Origin: CAYJBH01 sp964370825
GTDB lineage: Bacteria > Bacillota > Clostridia > Oscillospirales > Ruminococcaceae
Assembly (NCBI GenBank): GCA_964370825.1
Contig: CAYJKY010000030.1
Location: forward strand, 1-44,036
DNA length: 44,036 bases
Reading direction: 5' to 3'
Shown here: positions 23,956 to 31,631 of the stretch, piece by piece
Layout of the letters: each line of letters starts with the position of its first letter
Numbering within the stretch: the stretch's first letter is position 1
Position numbers and translations under genes: made by a program
The notes under the pieces: model-generated
Told to the model about the DNA's origin: nothing
Seen by the model: the letters and a program-made list of their open reading frames with translations, nothing else
Database searches by the model: none

Positions 23956-24861
23956 TTATACAAACATCGTCATCATCCATATGTAAACAACACTTTTAGG
24001 TAGCATTAACATCCCTATCATCGGATGTTTGGCCGACCATAAGGTCACCGGTATATAAAATATAAAGCTCAGCAGTATGGAGATACCGAGAAATGGAAAT
24101 ATTGTTGAAATTTCATCAAAGGTCACGCAGTAAACAAATGAAATTGCGCCCATTAATACAAACGGAATATTTCTAATGATTGAAAATCTGACAGCTGATG
24201 AGGCTTCATCCCACCTGTTTTGCGGTAGCAAACATAATATTATACGAACTGCCGCAAGTATACACACAGCAGTAAATGTTACAGATGAAATGCTTTGATT
24301 TAAAATGCCGATCAATGCGGCGGTTAAAAGCAGATAAAATACGGTCATGGTGATTGATGCCACCTGTTTTCCGATTCCGAGGTTATGATTTAGCTCGTCC
24401 TTGCCATAGCCGAAGGCAAGGTGTATCCGCGGAAGCAGATGGAAACTGTCGCCTATTATCAGCAAGAAACCCATAAGACCCGGCAAAATGCCGTATGTTG
24501 CATTATTGGTTAAGACTACCGATACAGTTAATCCGCTTATAATGTAAAGAATATCAAAGGTTGCCTCGATTCTTTGCATGACAATCTTTATTCTTTTTGT
24601 AGCGATTGCATCGGAATTGTTGTAGGGTCTTTTAATAATAGCAAGGTGAAGTGCAAGAATAACACCAACAGACAAAAACAGCAGATATGCAGACGGTGTT
24701 CCTATCATGACTGCGGAAATCAGTAACAAAAAACATGCCGATACAAGCCTAACGGCATGTTTTTTTACCGTTAATCCGGAATTGTTTTTGTAGCATCCGA
24801 CAAGCGAGGCGGGAACGCCGATTGTAACGGTAACAAATAATACATATCCCAACAAGTCCAC
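23956..24861 (-). CDS. Uncharacterised multi-pass membrane protein
   Basis: I do not recognise the family. The 301-residue protein has about nine hydrophobic segments (LLGYVLFVTVTIGVPASLVGC, LVSACFLLLISAVMIG, YLLFLSVGVILALHLAI, later FDILYIISGLTVSVVL, LPGLMGFLLIIG and others). The only notable polar stretch is FHLLPRIHLAFGYGKDE near residue 150. GTG at 24861 is preferred: AGGAGG lies 6 bases upstream, while the upstream TTG at 24891 has none. It follows the two chromate-type transporter genes by about 34 bases in the same direction, so a shared operon is likely, but no transport role is shown. Confidence 0.7.
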   Translation of the reverse strand: MDLLGYVLFVTVTIGVPASLVGCYKNNSGLTVKKHAVRLVSACFLLLISAVMIGTPSAYLLFLSVGVILALHLAIIKRPYNNSDAIATKRIKIVMQRIEATFDILYIISGLTVSVVLTNNATYGILPGLMGFLLIIGDSFHLLPRIHLAFGYGKDELNHNLGIGKQVASITMTVFYLLLTAALIGILNQSISSVTFTAVCILAAVRIILCLLPQNRWDEASSAVRFSIIRNIPFVLMGAISFVYCVTFDEISTIFPFLGISILLSFIFYIPVTLWSAKHPMIGMLMLPKSVVYIWMMTMFV

Positions 24862-24895
24862 AATGCACCTCCTGTCAGTTTGTTTATCCAATTAG

Positions 24896-25459
24896 CTAAA
24901 ATGCAAAGACTATTCCGACAACAGCGGAGGCCGCAATATATACAATAGGGTGTTTTTTGAACTTTTTGATTGCAAAAAATGTTAGTCCGAAATAGATTAT
25001 CTTCGGTAGGCTAAACAGATCCAAAGCATTACCGCTGTCAACAAACATATCGACATTCAGCACAGAACTCTGAATAATGGTAACTCCGGCGGCGGCAATT
25101 AAACCGGTCACGGCAGGGCGCAGACCGTAAAACACCTGTTCAACTAACTTATTATCGCGGAATTTATTTAGCGAGCCGGAAATTAGGCATACTATGATAA
25201 TTGATGGTGTTATTTCGCCGAGGGTTGCAACAACACCTCCCCAAAAACCGGCAACATTGCAGCCGACATAGGTGGCCATATTAATTCCGATAGGTCCCGG
25301 AGTGGACTCCGACACCGCAATCATATCGCTGATAAGGTCGGTGGAGTACCAGCCGGTTCGGGTTGCAAGGCTTTGCAAAAACGGTATTGTTGCGAGACCA
25401 CCGCCGACGGCAAAAAGTCCGATTTGAAAAAACTCCCAATATAGCTGTAGGTAAATCAT
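24896..25459 (-). CDS. CHR-family chromate-type transporter, second half-size subunit
   Basis: This 187-residue membrane protein belongs to the short-chain CHR family. The FFQIGLFAVGGGLATIPFLQ start and ESTPGPIGINMATYVG block are family marks. Half-size CHR proteins are made as pairs that together resemble full-length ChrA, and this is the second of such a pair, immediately downstream of the other with only two bases between them. The ATG at 25459 follows AGAAGGTG. In Clostridia these pairs are common and their natural substrate is often not chromate; it could be another oxyanion. Confidence 0.85.
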   Translation of the reverse strand: MIYLQLYWEFFQIGLFAVGGGLATIPFLQSLATRTGWYSTDLISDMIAVSESTPGPIGINMATYVGCNVAGFWGGVVATLGEITPSIIIVCLISGSLNKFRDNKLVEQVFYGLRPAVTGLIAAAGVTIIQSSVLNVDMFVDSGNALDLFSLPKIIYFGLTFFAIKKFKKHPIVYIAASAVVGIVFAF

Positions 25460-25461
25460 GG

Positions 25462-26007
25462 CTACACCTTCTTACCGATATTTAAGCGTTTTGCAAGAAT
25501 GCCCAGCAGTGCGCAAACTATAACCAGTATGATAGGGGAAATGTCGGTGAATATGTTAAGCACAAATAAAAGCAGAAAAATTACAAATCCGAATTTATCC
25601 TTAACGCCTTTTTTCCACATCTCTATGACCGCATCTAAAATAAGGGCGGCAACACATACCGAAATTCCGGCTAAAGCGTGCTCCACATACACATTGTCTT
25701 GAAAGTTTAAAAGGGAGTATGCAAGTATTGAGATGATAATCAGGCAGGGAGAAACCATCCCGAGAGCCGCCGATATTCCACCGATAACGCCACGCTGCTT
25801 ATTTCCGATGAACACGGAAACATTAATTGCAATAATCCCGGGTAGCCCTTGACTTAAGGCATAGTAGTCGATTATTGTTTCCTCGTCTGCCCAGCCGTGT
25901 TTTTGCACAACCTCGCGCCTTAGGATGGGAAGCATAGCATATCCGCCACCGAAGGTAACGGCACCCATCCGAAAAAATGTTAGATATATTGTAAGCAACT
26001 CTTTCAA
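25462..26007 (-). CDS. CHR-family chromate-type transporter, first half-size subunit
   Basis: This 181-residue membrane protein has FFRMGAVTFGGGYAMLPILRREVV and SQGLPGIIAINVSVFIGN, the N-type CHR motifs, and about five or six hydrophobic segments. The chosen start is TTG at 26007, because AAGGAG lies six bases upstream; the ATG ten codons earlier has no ribosome site. It is the first gene of a three-gene leftward operon with a promoter at 26065-26094. Confidence 0.8.
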   Translation of the reverse strand: MKELLTIYLTFFRMGAVTFGGGYAMLPILRREVVQKHGWADEETIIDYYALSQGLPGIIAINVSVFIGNKQRGVIGGISAALGMVSPCLIIISILAYSLLNFQDNVYVEHALAGISVCVAALILDAVIEMWKKGVKDKFGFVIFLLLFVLNIFTDISPIILVIVCALLGILAKRLNIGKKV

Positions 26008-26048
26008 AACGATCTCCTTAAATATGTTTATAATCAATCAAGTTGAAC

Positions 26049-26068
26049 TACTGTAATATCATACAGTA
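26049..26068 (-). promoter_or_regulatory. Palindrome at the CHR operon promoter
   Basis: TACTGTA-N6-TACAGTA has 7-bp perfect arms and overlaps the -10 and start region. The half-site TACTGTA recurs, in the opposite order, in the palindrome at 20125-20143. Confidence 0.5.
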
Positions 26069-26094
26069 TACCATATCAAGCAGGGAATTATCAA
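26065..26094 (-). promoter_or_regulatory. Promoter of the CHR operon
   Basis: Minus strand -35 TTGATA, 18-base spacer, -10 TATACT, about 60 bases upstream of the TTG start. Confidence 0.6.
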
Positions 26095-26158
26095 GGCTGC
26101 CATAAATGAAAGTTTGTATTTATGTGTAAGTTGATTGCTGTGTGTTACTGATTGTGGG

Positions 26159-26617
26159 CTAATATCCCAAATTTCTGTCTATTACCGTTCCATCTATCGC
26201 ATTTATACTGTAAGATAGATATAAATCCATTAAATTTGTATTTTCATACTGTTCAAAGAATATTTCCGCACTGTCTTCGTATACATAAGCATCACTGCCG
26301 TAAAAATCCCAAACTGGAGTTAAAATATAACTGTCGCTGTTTGCTTGTTTTACAGCCATATAGCCAAAGCGAATTTCTTTTATATTAATTCTGTTTTTTA
26401 AAAAATTATCGTAGGCTTCGGAATTTTTTAGGTTAAGCATTGCTATATTCTCATAAATCTCTACTATTTCATCAAAGCTCATCAACTCTATATTATTCTC
26501 TATAACGTCGCCTATTGTTTGCGGTGAAAAATACCCCGAATACTCTATACCATCGTCACTTACAACGATTAATAAATGCTCTATTCCCGACACATAATCG
26601 TATTCATCATGGGGCAT
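26159..26617 (-). pseudogene. C-terminal fragment of an uncharacterised protein
   Basis: I do not recognise the protein with confidence. The 152 visible residues contain a beta-rich region (YGYFSPQTIGDVI, IKEIRFGYMAVKQ) ending with TPVWDFYGSDAY and SINAIDGTVIDRNLGY, the type of end seen in lipoproteins beside two-component systems in Clostridia (possibly DUF6034-like). The ATG at 26617 has no ribosome site, and the frame upstream is open into a ParA-like fragment and then an N run, so the true N-terminus is missing. Treat it as the broken 3' part of a larger gene rather than a short complete one. Confidence 0.55.
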
Positions 26618-26670
26618 AAGCTGATAGAGAGCGAGCCTTGTGGGTCGCAGTCTACAAGCAAGACCTTTTT
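26617..26670 (-). pseudogene. ParA-like ATPase scrap
   Basis: On the minus strand, the bases directly after the N run encode KKVLLVDCDPQGSLSISL. This is the Walker B-type segment (VLLVDxDPQGSL) of ParA-family ATPases of the kind carried on Tn1549-like integrative elements. The homology stops abruptly near 26617, where the hypothetical protein frame begins. It is too short to function and indicates an element junction or misjoin. Confidence 0.6.
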
Positions 26671-26681
26671 NNNNNNNNNNN
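26671..26681. other. Assembly gap (11 N)
   Basis: Eleven N characters between a ParA-like scrap and the end of a truncated histidine kinase gene. The flanking genes do not match each other, so sequence is missing or misjoined here. Confidence 0.95.
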
Positions 26682-26720
26682 AAACACTGGGTTTCTGCTG
26701 TTTTTGCGTACCCTTCTTTA

Positions 26721-27359
26721 TTAACACATGTTCAAAGAATAGTTTCCTGTGGATATTTTCTCGGTGTTAATTGTTAAAAGTTCGATAGGCTTTAGTGTTT
26801 TTCTTATTATAAGATTAATGGATAAAATTAAAACGCTAAGGCTTATCGCGGAAATGAATATAATTAAAAGCAATAAATTTGATGTCCTCGCATTCACCTC
26901 CCCCATGTCTCGGTATAAAAACGCAGTGAACTCTATATCGCTTAAAACAGTGAACCTATGTGCCACCAATATTCCGCCCTGTAGTCTTTTGAAAGCTGTG
27001 TCAGAACCCATAAAGTTTTCATCGCTGAAATATTTTCGTGGGTCTATAGGCGTATATCCGTGAAATAAATCGCTTGTAGAAATTGAATAATAACTGTCCT
27101 TATCCTTAATGAGTGTGGAAAAGTCGGCATAAACGTACTGTACAACAGAACTCTCTACATGCCTGTTGTAATCGGAAGCTTGCAGTTCCACAGATTTTTT
27201 TACATTGGCACAGTTGGAAACAAGTGCATTAACGGCATTTGTTTCTTCCAAGTCTTTCAAAAACTTCATCTGTAAATTGTAGCTGATTAAAAGGCTGACA
27301 GAAAATAAAACAAGCACCGCTACGGTGATAATTATACTTAATTTCACAGACAATTTCAC
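26721..27359 (-). pseudogene. Histidine kinase truncated after the HAMP domain
   Basis: The 212 residues hold the sensor part of a two-component kinase: a first membrane helix (about 8-28), an extracytoplasmic region (about 30-160), a second membrane helix (about 165-190) and a HAMP region (KPIELLTINTEKISTGNYSL). The frame then ends NMC-stop at 26721. The dimerisation H-box, N-box and ATPase domain, about 230 residues, are absent. The GTG start at 27359 overlaps the response regulator stop (GTGA). The missing half would lie where the N run and the ParA-like scrap now are, so it was cut by a mobile element or an assembly join. Confidence 0.8.
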
Positions 27360-28039
27360 GTGCCTTTCTCCGAAACTAATTTATATCCCATTCGGTGAGC
27401 GGTGACAATATAGTTAGACCAACCCAGTTTCTTTCTGAGTATAGCAATGTGATTGTCAACAGTTCTGGTTTCTCCAAAAAATTCTTCTCCCCAAACAGCA
27501 TTTAAAAGCCTATCTCTTGAAAAAATAATATTAGGGTATTTTGCCAGCGTTAATAAGAGTTTAAACTCCATGGGTTTAAACTCGATTTTCACCCCGTTTT
27601 GCACAACCTCTCCTGCCCTCGGATTTATAGTTATGTCGTTTATTCTGATTTCTGAGGGAAAGTTTTTTTCATCGTGAACTTTCTTTGTTCGCTCAATCAC
27701 CTTTTCCACCCTAACGATTAATTCTAAAATATCAAAAGGTTTGGTAATATAATCTTCTGCTCCTAATTTGAGACCTTTAATCTTACTTTGGGTATCGCTT
27801 TTTGCCGAAATATAGATTGCAGGAATTCCCCTTTTAGCAATATGAGGATAAAGCTCGAAACCATCGATTTAGGGCAACATTATATCAAGTAAGCATAGGT
27901 CGAACTCATTAATTTCGATATTACGGAGTGCTGATTTACCGTCAGATACAGTCTTAACCGTAAACCCGGCAATATGTAGGTTCATCTCTATTAACTCGGC
28001 GATTAAAATGTCGTCTTCAACTATCAATATATTATACAT
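27356..28039 (-). pseudogene. OmpR/PhoB-type response regulator with an in-frame stop codon
   Basis: The whole gene can be read in one frame from ATG at 28039 (after GGAGGAG) to the stop at 27356. The receiver domain begins YNILIVEDD, has the phospho-acceptor in CLLDIML and the Lys in ITKPF; the winged-helix output domain follows with FKPMEFKLLLTLA and RTVDNHIAILRKKLG. One codon, at 27869-27871, is TAA between LP and IDGFELY, where relatives have a residue such as Lys. A single base change explains it. The fragment after the stop has internal start candidates but would lack the receiver. With the truncated kinase beside it, the pair looks inactive. Confidence 0.88.
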
Positions 28040-28162
28040 TCGCAACTCCTCCATATAAATATATATTACCATATTTTTTGCTTTTTGTTGTCATCAAGAT
28101 GTAATTTTAGTAAGGCTAAAGCTATGTTATTCTATATAAATCATTGCGGTAAGCAAATTGTG

Positions 28163-28191
28163 TTGCACTTTATCGTGTTTTAGGTTATTAT
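28163..28191 (+). promoter_or_regulatory. Promoter of the DHFR-like gene
   Basis: -35 TTGCAC, 17-base spacer, -10 TATTAT, about 43 bases upstream of the start codon. Confidence 0.6.
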
Positions 28192-28234
28192 ATACAAGGC
28201 GATAATTTTTACAGATAACAAAGGAGCTACAACA

Positions 28235-28771
28235 ATGAAAAAAGTTAAGGCATACATAGCAATGAGCGTGGACGGATATATTGCCGATAGGTCGGGCGGG
28301 GTTTCCTTTCTTTCGGGTGACGGGAGCGACGTGGAGAACTTCGGTAGCTATCCTGAATTTATCGAGACGGTAGATACCGTGATATTAGGGTACAGCACCT
28401 ACGAACAAATCACAACGGTTTTATCCCCGGACAATTGGCCCTACAAAGGTAAAATGAGCTATGTTTTAACACATAGGCAGATGGAAAACCATGACGAAAT
28501 AATATTCACCTCGGAGGATGTCTCAACACTTATTGCGAGATTAAAGGGTGAATCAGGGAAGGATATCTGGGCTTGCGGAGGTGCAAGTGTTATAAATCAA
28601 CTTCACCAAAAAGGGTTGATAGACGAATATATATTAACAATAATACCTACAATTTTAGGCGGTGGAATTAAGATGTTTGCCGAGGCGGAGGCCGAAGCAA
28701 AACTAAGGCTTATATCCACAAGAAGCTACAACGGTATTGTTGACCTAACCTACGAAAAACGTAAAAAGTAA
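28235..28771 (+). CDS. Dihydrofolate reductase-like protein (RibD C-terminal family)
   Basis: This 178-residue protein starts KVKAYIAMSVDGYIAD, the family mark of RibD_C/YyaP-type reductases. VILGYSTYEQI and IWACGGASVINQL form the NADPH-binding region, and the ending IIPTILGGGIKMF is also typical. These proteins share the DHFR fold, but their substrates are mostly unknown. The ATG at 28235 follows AAAGGAG. It is 18 bases upstream of the glycerophosphodiesterase gene, so co-transcription is likely although the functions do not obviously connect. Confidence 0.88.
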   Translation: MKKVKAYIAMSVDGYIADRSGGVSFLSGDGSDVENFGSYPEFIETVDTVILGYSTYEQITTVLSPDNWPYKGKMSYVLTHRQMENHDEIIFTSEDVSTLIARLKGESGKDIWACGGASVINQLHQKGLIDEYILTIIPTILGGGIKMFAEAEAEAKLRLISTRSYNGIVDLTYEKRKK

Positions 28772-28789
28772 TAACAGGAAAGAATACAG

Positions 28790-29740
28790 ATGAAAGAAAA
28801 GAAGCGAACAGCTTTCGGACGCAAAATATTTTTTGCAATTTTACTTATCCTTACACTCGTTTACTTAGCCCTGCGATTTATACCCTTTTCGGGTTTTGAG
28901 GGGAACACTAAGTTTGCAGTAGGGCAGGGGGAGGCACCGCTCGTCATATCTCATGGCGGTGCTAAGCACCTATATCCCGAAAACACCGTGATGGCATTTG
29001 AAGAAAGCTTTAATATGGGTGTGGATGTATTAGAGATGGATTTATGCCTTACAAAGGATAATGTGCTGATAACGCACCACGATTTAACGGTGGATGCGAC
29101 GACAAGCAGTAGCGGAGCGGTAAGGGATTATACCTATGAACAGCTAAGCGAGATGAATTTTGGCTATAATTTTGTGGATATACAGGGTGGAATTCCGTTT
29201 AGGGAGGAGGCGAGCCCCGAAGTTTTAGAAAAACTTGTGCCCATGACGGTTGACGAAATGTTCGCAAGCTTTGGAGATGATACCTTATACATAATGGAAA
29301 TTAAGGATCAAGGCGATGACGGAATCATTGCGGGGGAGGAGCTTAACAGGCTCATAAACGAATATTCATTGCAGGAAAATGTATGCGTTGCCTCCTTTAG
29401 CAACGAGGTAATGGAGCATTTCAAGGGGATAAAGGATGACAAGGTAAACACATCCACCGACTTTGGAAGTGCCGCACAGCTTATTGTGGCTAATTTTCTC
29501 GGTTTCGGCAGATTTATAAACTATGAACATGCAGGGCTACAGCTACCCACATCGCTAAAGCAAATTCCGTTAGACAATAGCATTATCTCGGAGATGGCTG
29601 GTAGCAACAACATGTTCCTGCATTATTGGACGATAAATGACGGCGAGGAGATGAGAGAACTCATAATGTTGGGGTGCGATGGGATAATCACCGATCGACC
29701 GGATATTATGTTTGAGGTTTTAGAGGAGCTGGGTTATTAA
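28790..29740 (+). CDS. Glycerophosphodiester phosphodiesterase, membrane-anchored
   Basis: This 316-residue enzyme should split glycerophosphodiesters to glycerol-3-phosphate and an alcohol. A membrane anchor (about residues 13-33) places the catalytic TIM barrel outside. The active-site pattern SHGG-YPENT (near residue 58-70), DVLEMDLCLTKDNVLITHHD and later IMEIKDQ match GDPD enzymes; the first motif reads HGG where HRG is most usual. Extracellular action would release glycerol phosphate from lipids or teichoic acids. The gene overlaps the convergent gene by 4 bases at their stop codons. Confidence 0.88.
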   Translation: MKEKKRTAFGRKIFFAILLILTLVYLALRFIPFSGFEGNTKFAVGQGEAPLVISHGGAKHLYPENTVMAFEESFNMGVDVLEMDLCLTKDNVLITHHDLTVDATTSSSGAVRDYTYEQLSEMNFGYNFVDIQGGIPFREEASPEVLEKLVPMTVDEMFASFGDDTLYIMEIKDQGDDGIIAGEELNRLINEYSLQENVCVASFSNEVMEHFKGIKDDKVNTSTDFGSAAQLIVANFLGFGRFINYEHAGLQLPTSLKQIPLDNSIISEMAGSNNMFLHYWTINDGEEMRELIMLGCDGIITDRPDIMFEVLEELGY

Positions 29741-30591
29741 GACAGTTCGCTCAGCGTCCACTCCTCTCGATTGTGGATGGTATCACCCGGTTTTATAGGC
29801 TGTTCTACACCGAAACTCTCCATCTCGCCCATCCAGTTGTCCTGACCGACAAATACTGCAAGATTACAACCGTCGAGTGGATATTTTGCACCCTCAATAT
29901 AGTTACTTTGTTTTTCAAATACAAGTTTTTCGGCAGGGCACTCCATTCTGATTATACCCTTAGGGGCGCTCACACACCGTTTTGTCAACACCCCTTGGGA
30001 GCGAAGCACCATTTCATCGCCCTCAAAGGTTACCTGTGGGTCGTCGAGCCTAACACGATTTCCACCGAATATTCTCGGGATCACAATTTTAACAATGTCC
30101 CAGCTGCTGTCCTCACCGAGAGGTACCCTTATAACCTTGTCGTGAGGATTAATACAGGTGGGCGACCAAACACCGCCGGAATATATAAAGTTTCCGGCAT
30201 TTTCTATATGATTGGTAACCTCGATACGATCTTCTGAGATGTATCGAACGGTAATACCTCTTTTTAGCTTGGTGAATTCATGCGTCGGTGCTGTTACGGT
30301 GAAACCGTCACGGTCAATTTCAACATCACAGGGAAGATTATCCTCTGCGTAGGTGTCCTCCGACTCGTCGGCCATTGGACGTGTTAACCACACCCTGTGT
30401 CCTCCGTATAGCTTCCAACCATCCTTTGAACCACCGTCTTTATCCCAGTATAACAGGTTGTTTTTGCCGTCCGGTGTTCCGAAATAAGCAATTCGAGGCC
30501 CTACCTCAAAGACTGCGACAACCTTTAGCTTTGACGTGGTCAGCTCGATTGCATCAAATCCATCAAATTTTACATTAACTATCTCACACAT
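29737..30591 (-). CDS. Galactose-mutarotase-like protein of unknown function
   Basis: This 284-residue soluble protein has the beta-sandwich look of aldose-1-epimerase-like or DUF4380-type proteins: VFEVGPRIAYFGTPDGKNNLLYW, GGHRVWLTRP, VTNHIENAG, SPTCINPHDKVIRVPL. The GP-R pattern near residue 30 and the GGHR-W block are typical. I do not name a reaction. The ATG at 30591 has no adjacent ribosome site; an 11-codon ORF with a strong site overlaps it (30584-30619). It lies 89 bases after the lipoprotein gene in the same direction. Its stop codon overlaps that of the GDPD gene. Confidence 0.7.
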   Translation of the reverse strand: MCEIVNVKFDGFDAIELTTSKLKVVAVFEVGPRIAYFGTPDGKNNLLYWDKDGGSKDGWKLYGGHRVWLTRPMADESEDTYAEDNLPCDVEIDRDGFTVTAPTHEFTKLKRGITVRYISEDRIEVTNHIENAGNFIYSGGVWSPTCINPHDKVIRVPLGEDSSWDIVKIVIPRIFGGNRVRLDDPQVTFEGDEMVLRSQGVLTKRCVSAPKGIIRMECPAEKLVFEKQSNYIEGAKYPLDGCNLAVFVGQDNWMGEMESFGVEQPIKPGDTIHNREEWTLSELS

Positions 30592-30619
30592 AAATCTGTA
30601 AATGCCGGCTTATAAACAC
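30584..30619 (-). CDS. Candidate 11-codon upstream ORF
   Basis: GTG at 30619 is preceded by AAAGGAGG with a 6-base spacer, the strongest ribosome site in this area. It reads MFISRHLQIYV and stops at TGA 30584, running over the ATG of the mutarotase-like gene in another frame. Such an arrangement would couple or regulate translation of the main gene. Whether it is translated is unknown. Confidence 0.4.
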   Translation of the reverse strand: MFISRHLQIYV

Positions 30620-30680
30620 CGACAACCTCCTTTGATATTTCTGCTTTTTAATAATTAAACGATAATAGCCTGTTTGAACT

Positions 30681-31538
30681 TTATGAGAGCACATTGTCAA
30701 CAATACTAGTTACCCTTGGGTCATTCTCGCCGGCTATCTCAAGCAGTCGTTCAGCTGCCGGCGGAAGGGATTCGATGTATTCATTGTAATCGGAAGGTAT
30801 ATAAAACAAGGTCGATGGGTTGGTGACTGCATGTTCCACCTCCGACATGCTCTGCAGTGCCGTTGCGGCCGCCTGTCTTGTCTGCTGGTATTCGTCAAAC
30901 ATAATCGTACCCTGTTTCGACTCGCAAAGCATCATTATGTCATACATATAATCTATGTTGGCTAGATAATTCATTGAAAAATTGTCATCATTGATATTGG
31001 TGGGAAACACCGTTAACATTTCTTCATTTGAAAGCTCGCTGAGAAGCTCCTCCGTTACCAAAAACCGCTCCTGAGATTGCAGGCCTATCGAGCCGCAGTT
31101 TAGGTAGCTAAGAACAGGGTACGGAGTCTGGGCGGGATTTTCCTCGTTGAGTTCCTCAATAAAGCTGTCTATGTTATCCTCGTTAAACAAAAACGGAGTG
31201 GATATTATCTCGTTGAGAATATCATCCTCCTCAAAGGATATTACAGCATAGTCTAACCCACCATCAGCCAGTAGCTGTTTCATCCTCTCGTCATCACCGA
31301 TAAATCCGTCATGATAGACAAGAACCTCCACATTTAGCAAGGCTTCAAGCTCGGTGGCGAATTTTTCAACAAAAATACCAACGGGTGACTCGGCAGGATA
31401 GCCGCTTGCCACCCGAACCGTCCTTACCGTCGATGGCAGAGCCTCCGGTTCAATGTTAGGAATGGAGATGTCGCCGGTGTTTTCGGCACACCCGAAAAGC
31501 AGGCACAAAATTATTATTATTGCATATACTCTTATCAT
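30681..31538 (-). CDS. DctP-like substrate-binding lipoprotein (orphan)
   Basis: The 285-residue protein has a lipoprotein signal ending LLFGC with Cys17. VRVASGYPAESPVGIFVEKFATELE, then VEVLVYHDGFIGDDERMKQLLADGGLDYAVIS, resembles the start of TRAP-type DctP receptors, and later blocks keep that spacing loosely. TRAP receptors are usually about 330 residues, so this is short. No TRAP membrane genes (DctQ/DctM) are in the window. It could be an orphan or an adapted sensory protein. The start codon has no ribosome site; the promoter places transcription start at or next to the ATG (see findings). Confidence 0.6.
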   Translation of the reverse strand: MIRVYAIIIILCLLFGCAENTGDISIPNIEPEALPSTVRTVRVASGYPAESPVGIFVEKFATELEALLNVEVLVYHDGFIGDDERMKQLLADGGLDYAVISFEEDDILNEIISTPFLFNEDNIDSFIEELNEENPAQTPYPVLSYLNCGSIGLQSQERFLVTEELLSELSNEEMLTVFPTNINDDNFSMNYLANIDYMYDIMMLCESKQGTIMFDEYQQTRQAAATALQSMSEVEHAVTNPSTLFYIPSDYNEYIESLPPAAERLLEIAGENDPRVTSIVDNVLS

Positions 31539-31544
31539 TTTGTC

Positions 31545-31573
31545 ATTATATCACATCTGTTCAAATTTGACAA
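31545..31573 (-). promoter_or_regulatory. Promoter of the DctP-like lipoprotein gene (leaderless?)
   Basis: Minus strand -35 TTGTCA, 17-base spacer, -10 TATAAT. The A of the start codon is 7 bases downstream of the -10, so transcription may begin at the start codon. Confidence 0.7.
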
Positions 31574-31595
31574 TCCCGATGTAGTATAGTATAAT
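31567..31595 (+). promoter_or_regulatory. Promoter of the Gfo/Idh/MocA gene
   Basis: -35 TTGACA, 17-base spacer, -10 TATAAT, both consensus. The -35 overlaps the -35 of the divergent promoter by 5 bases (31568-31572). Confidence 0.78.
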
Positions 31596-31631
31596 TTCAC
31601 CTGTAATGATTTAATGGTAAGGAATTGACTT

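Noticed and set aside
26576..26770. A reading frame across the 11 N
   Set aside because: It includes undetermined residues and covers unrelated fragments on the other strand.
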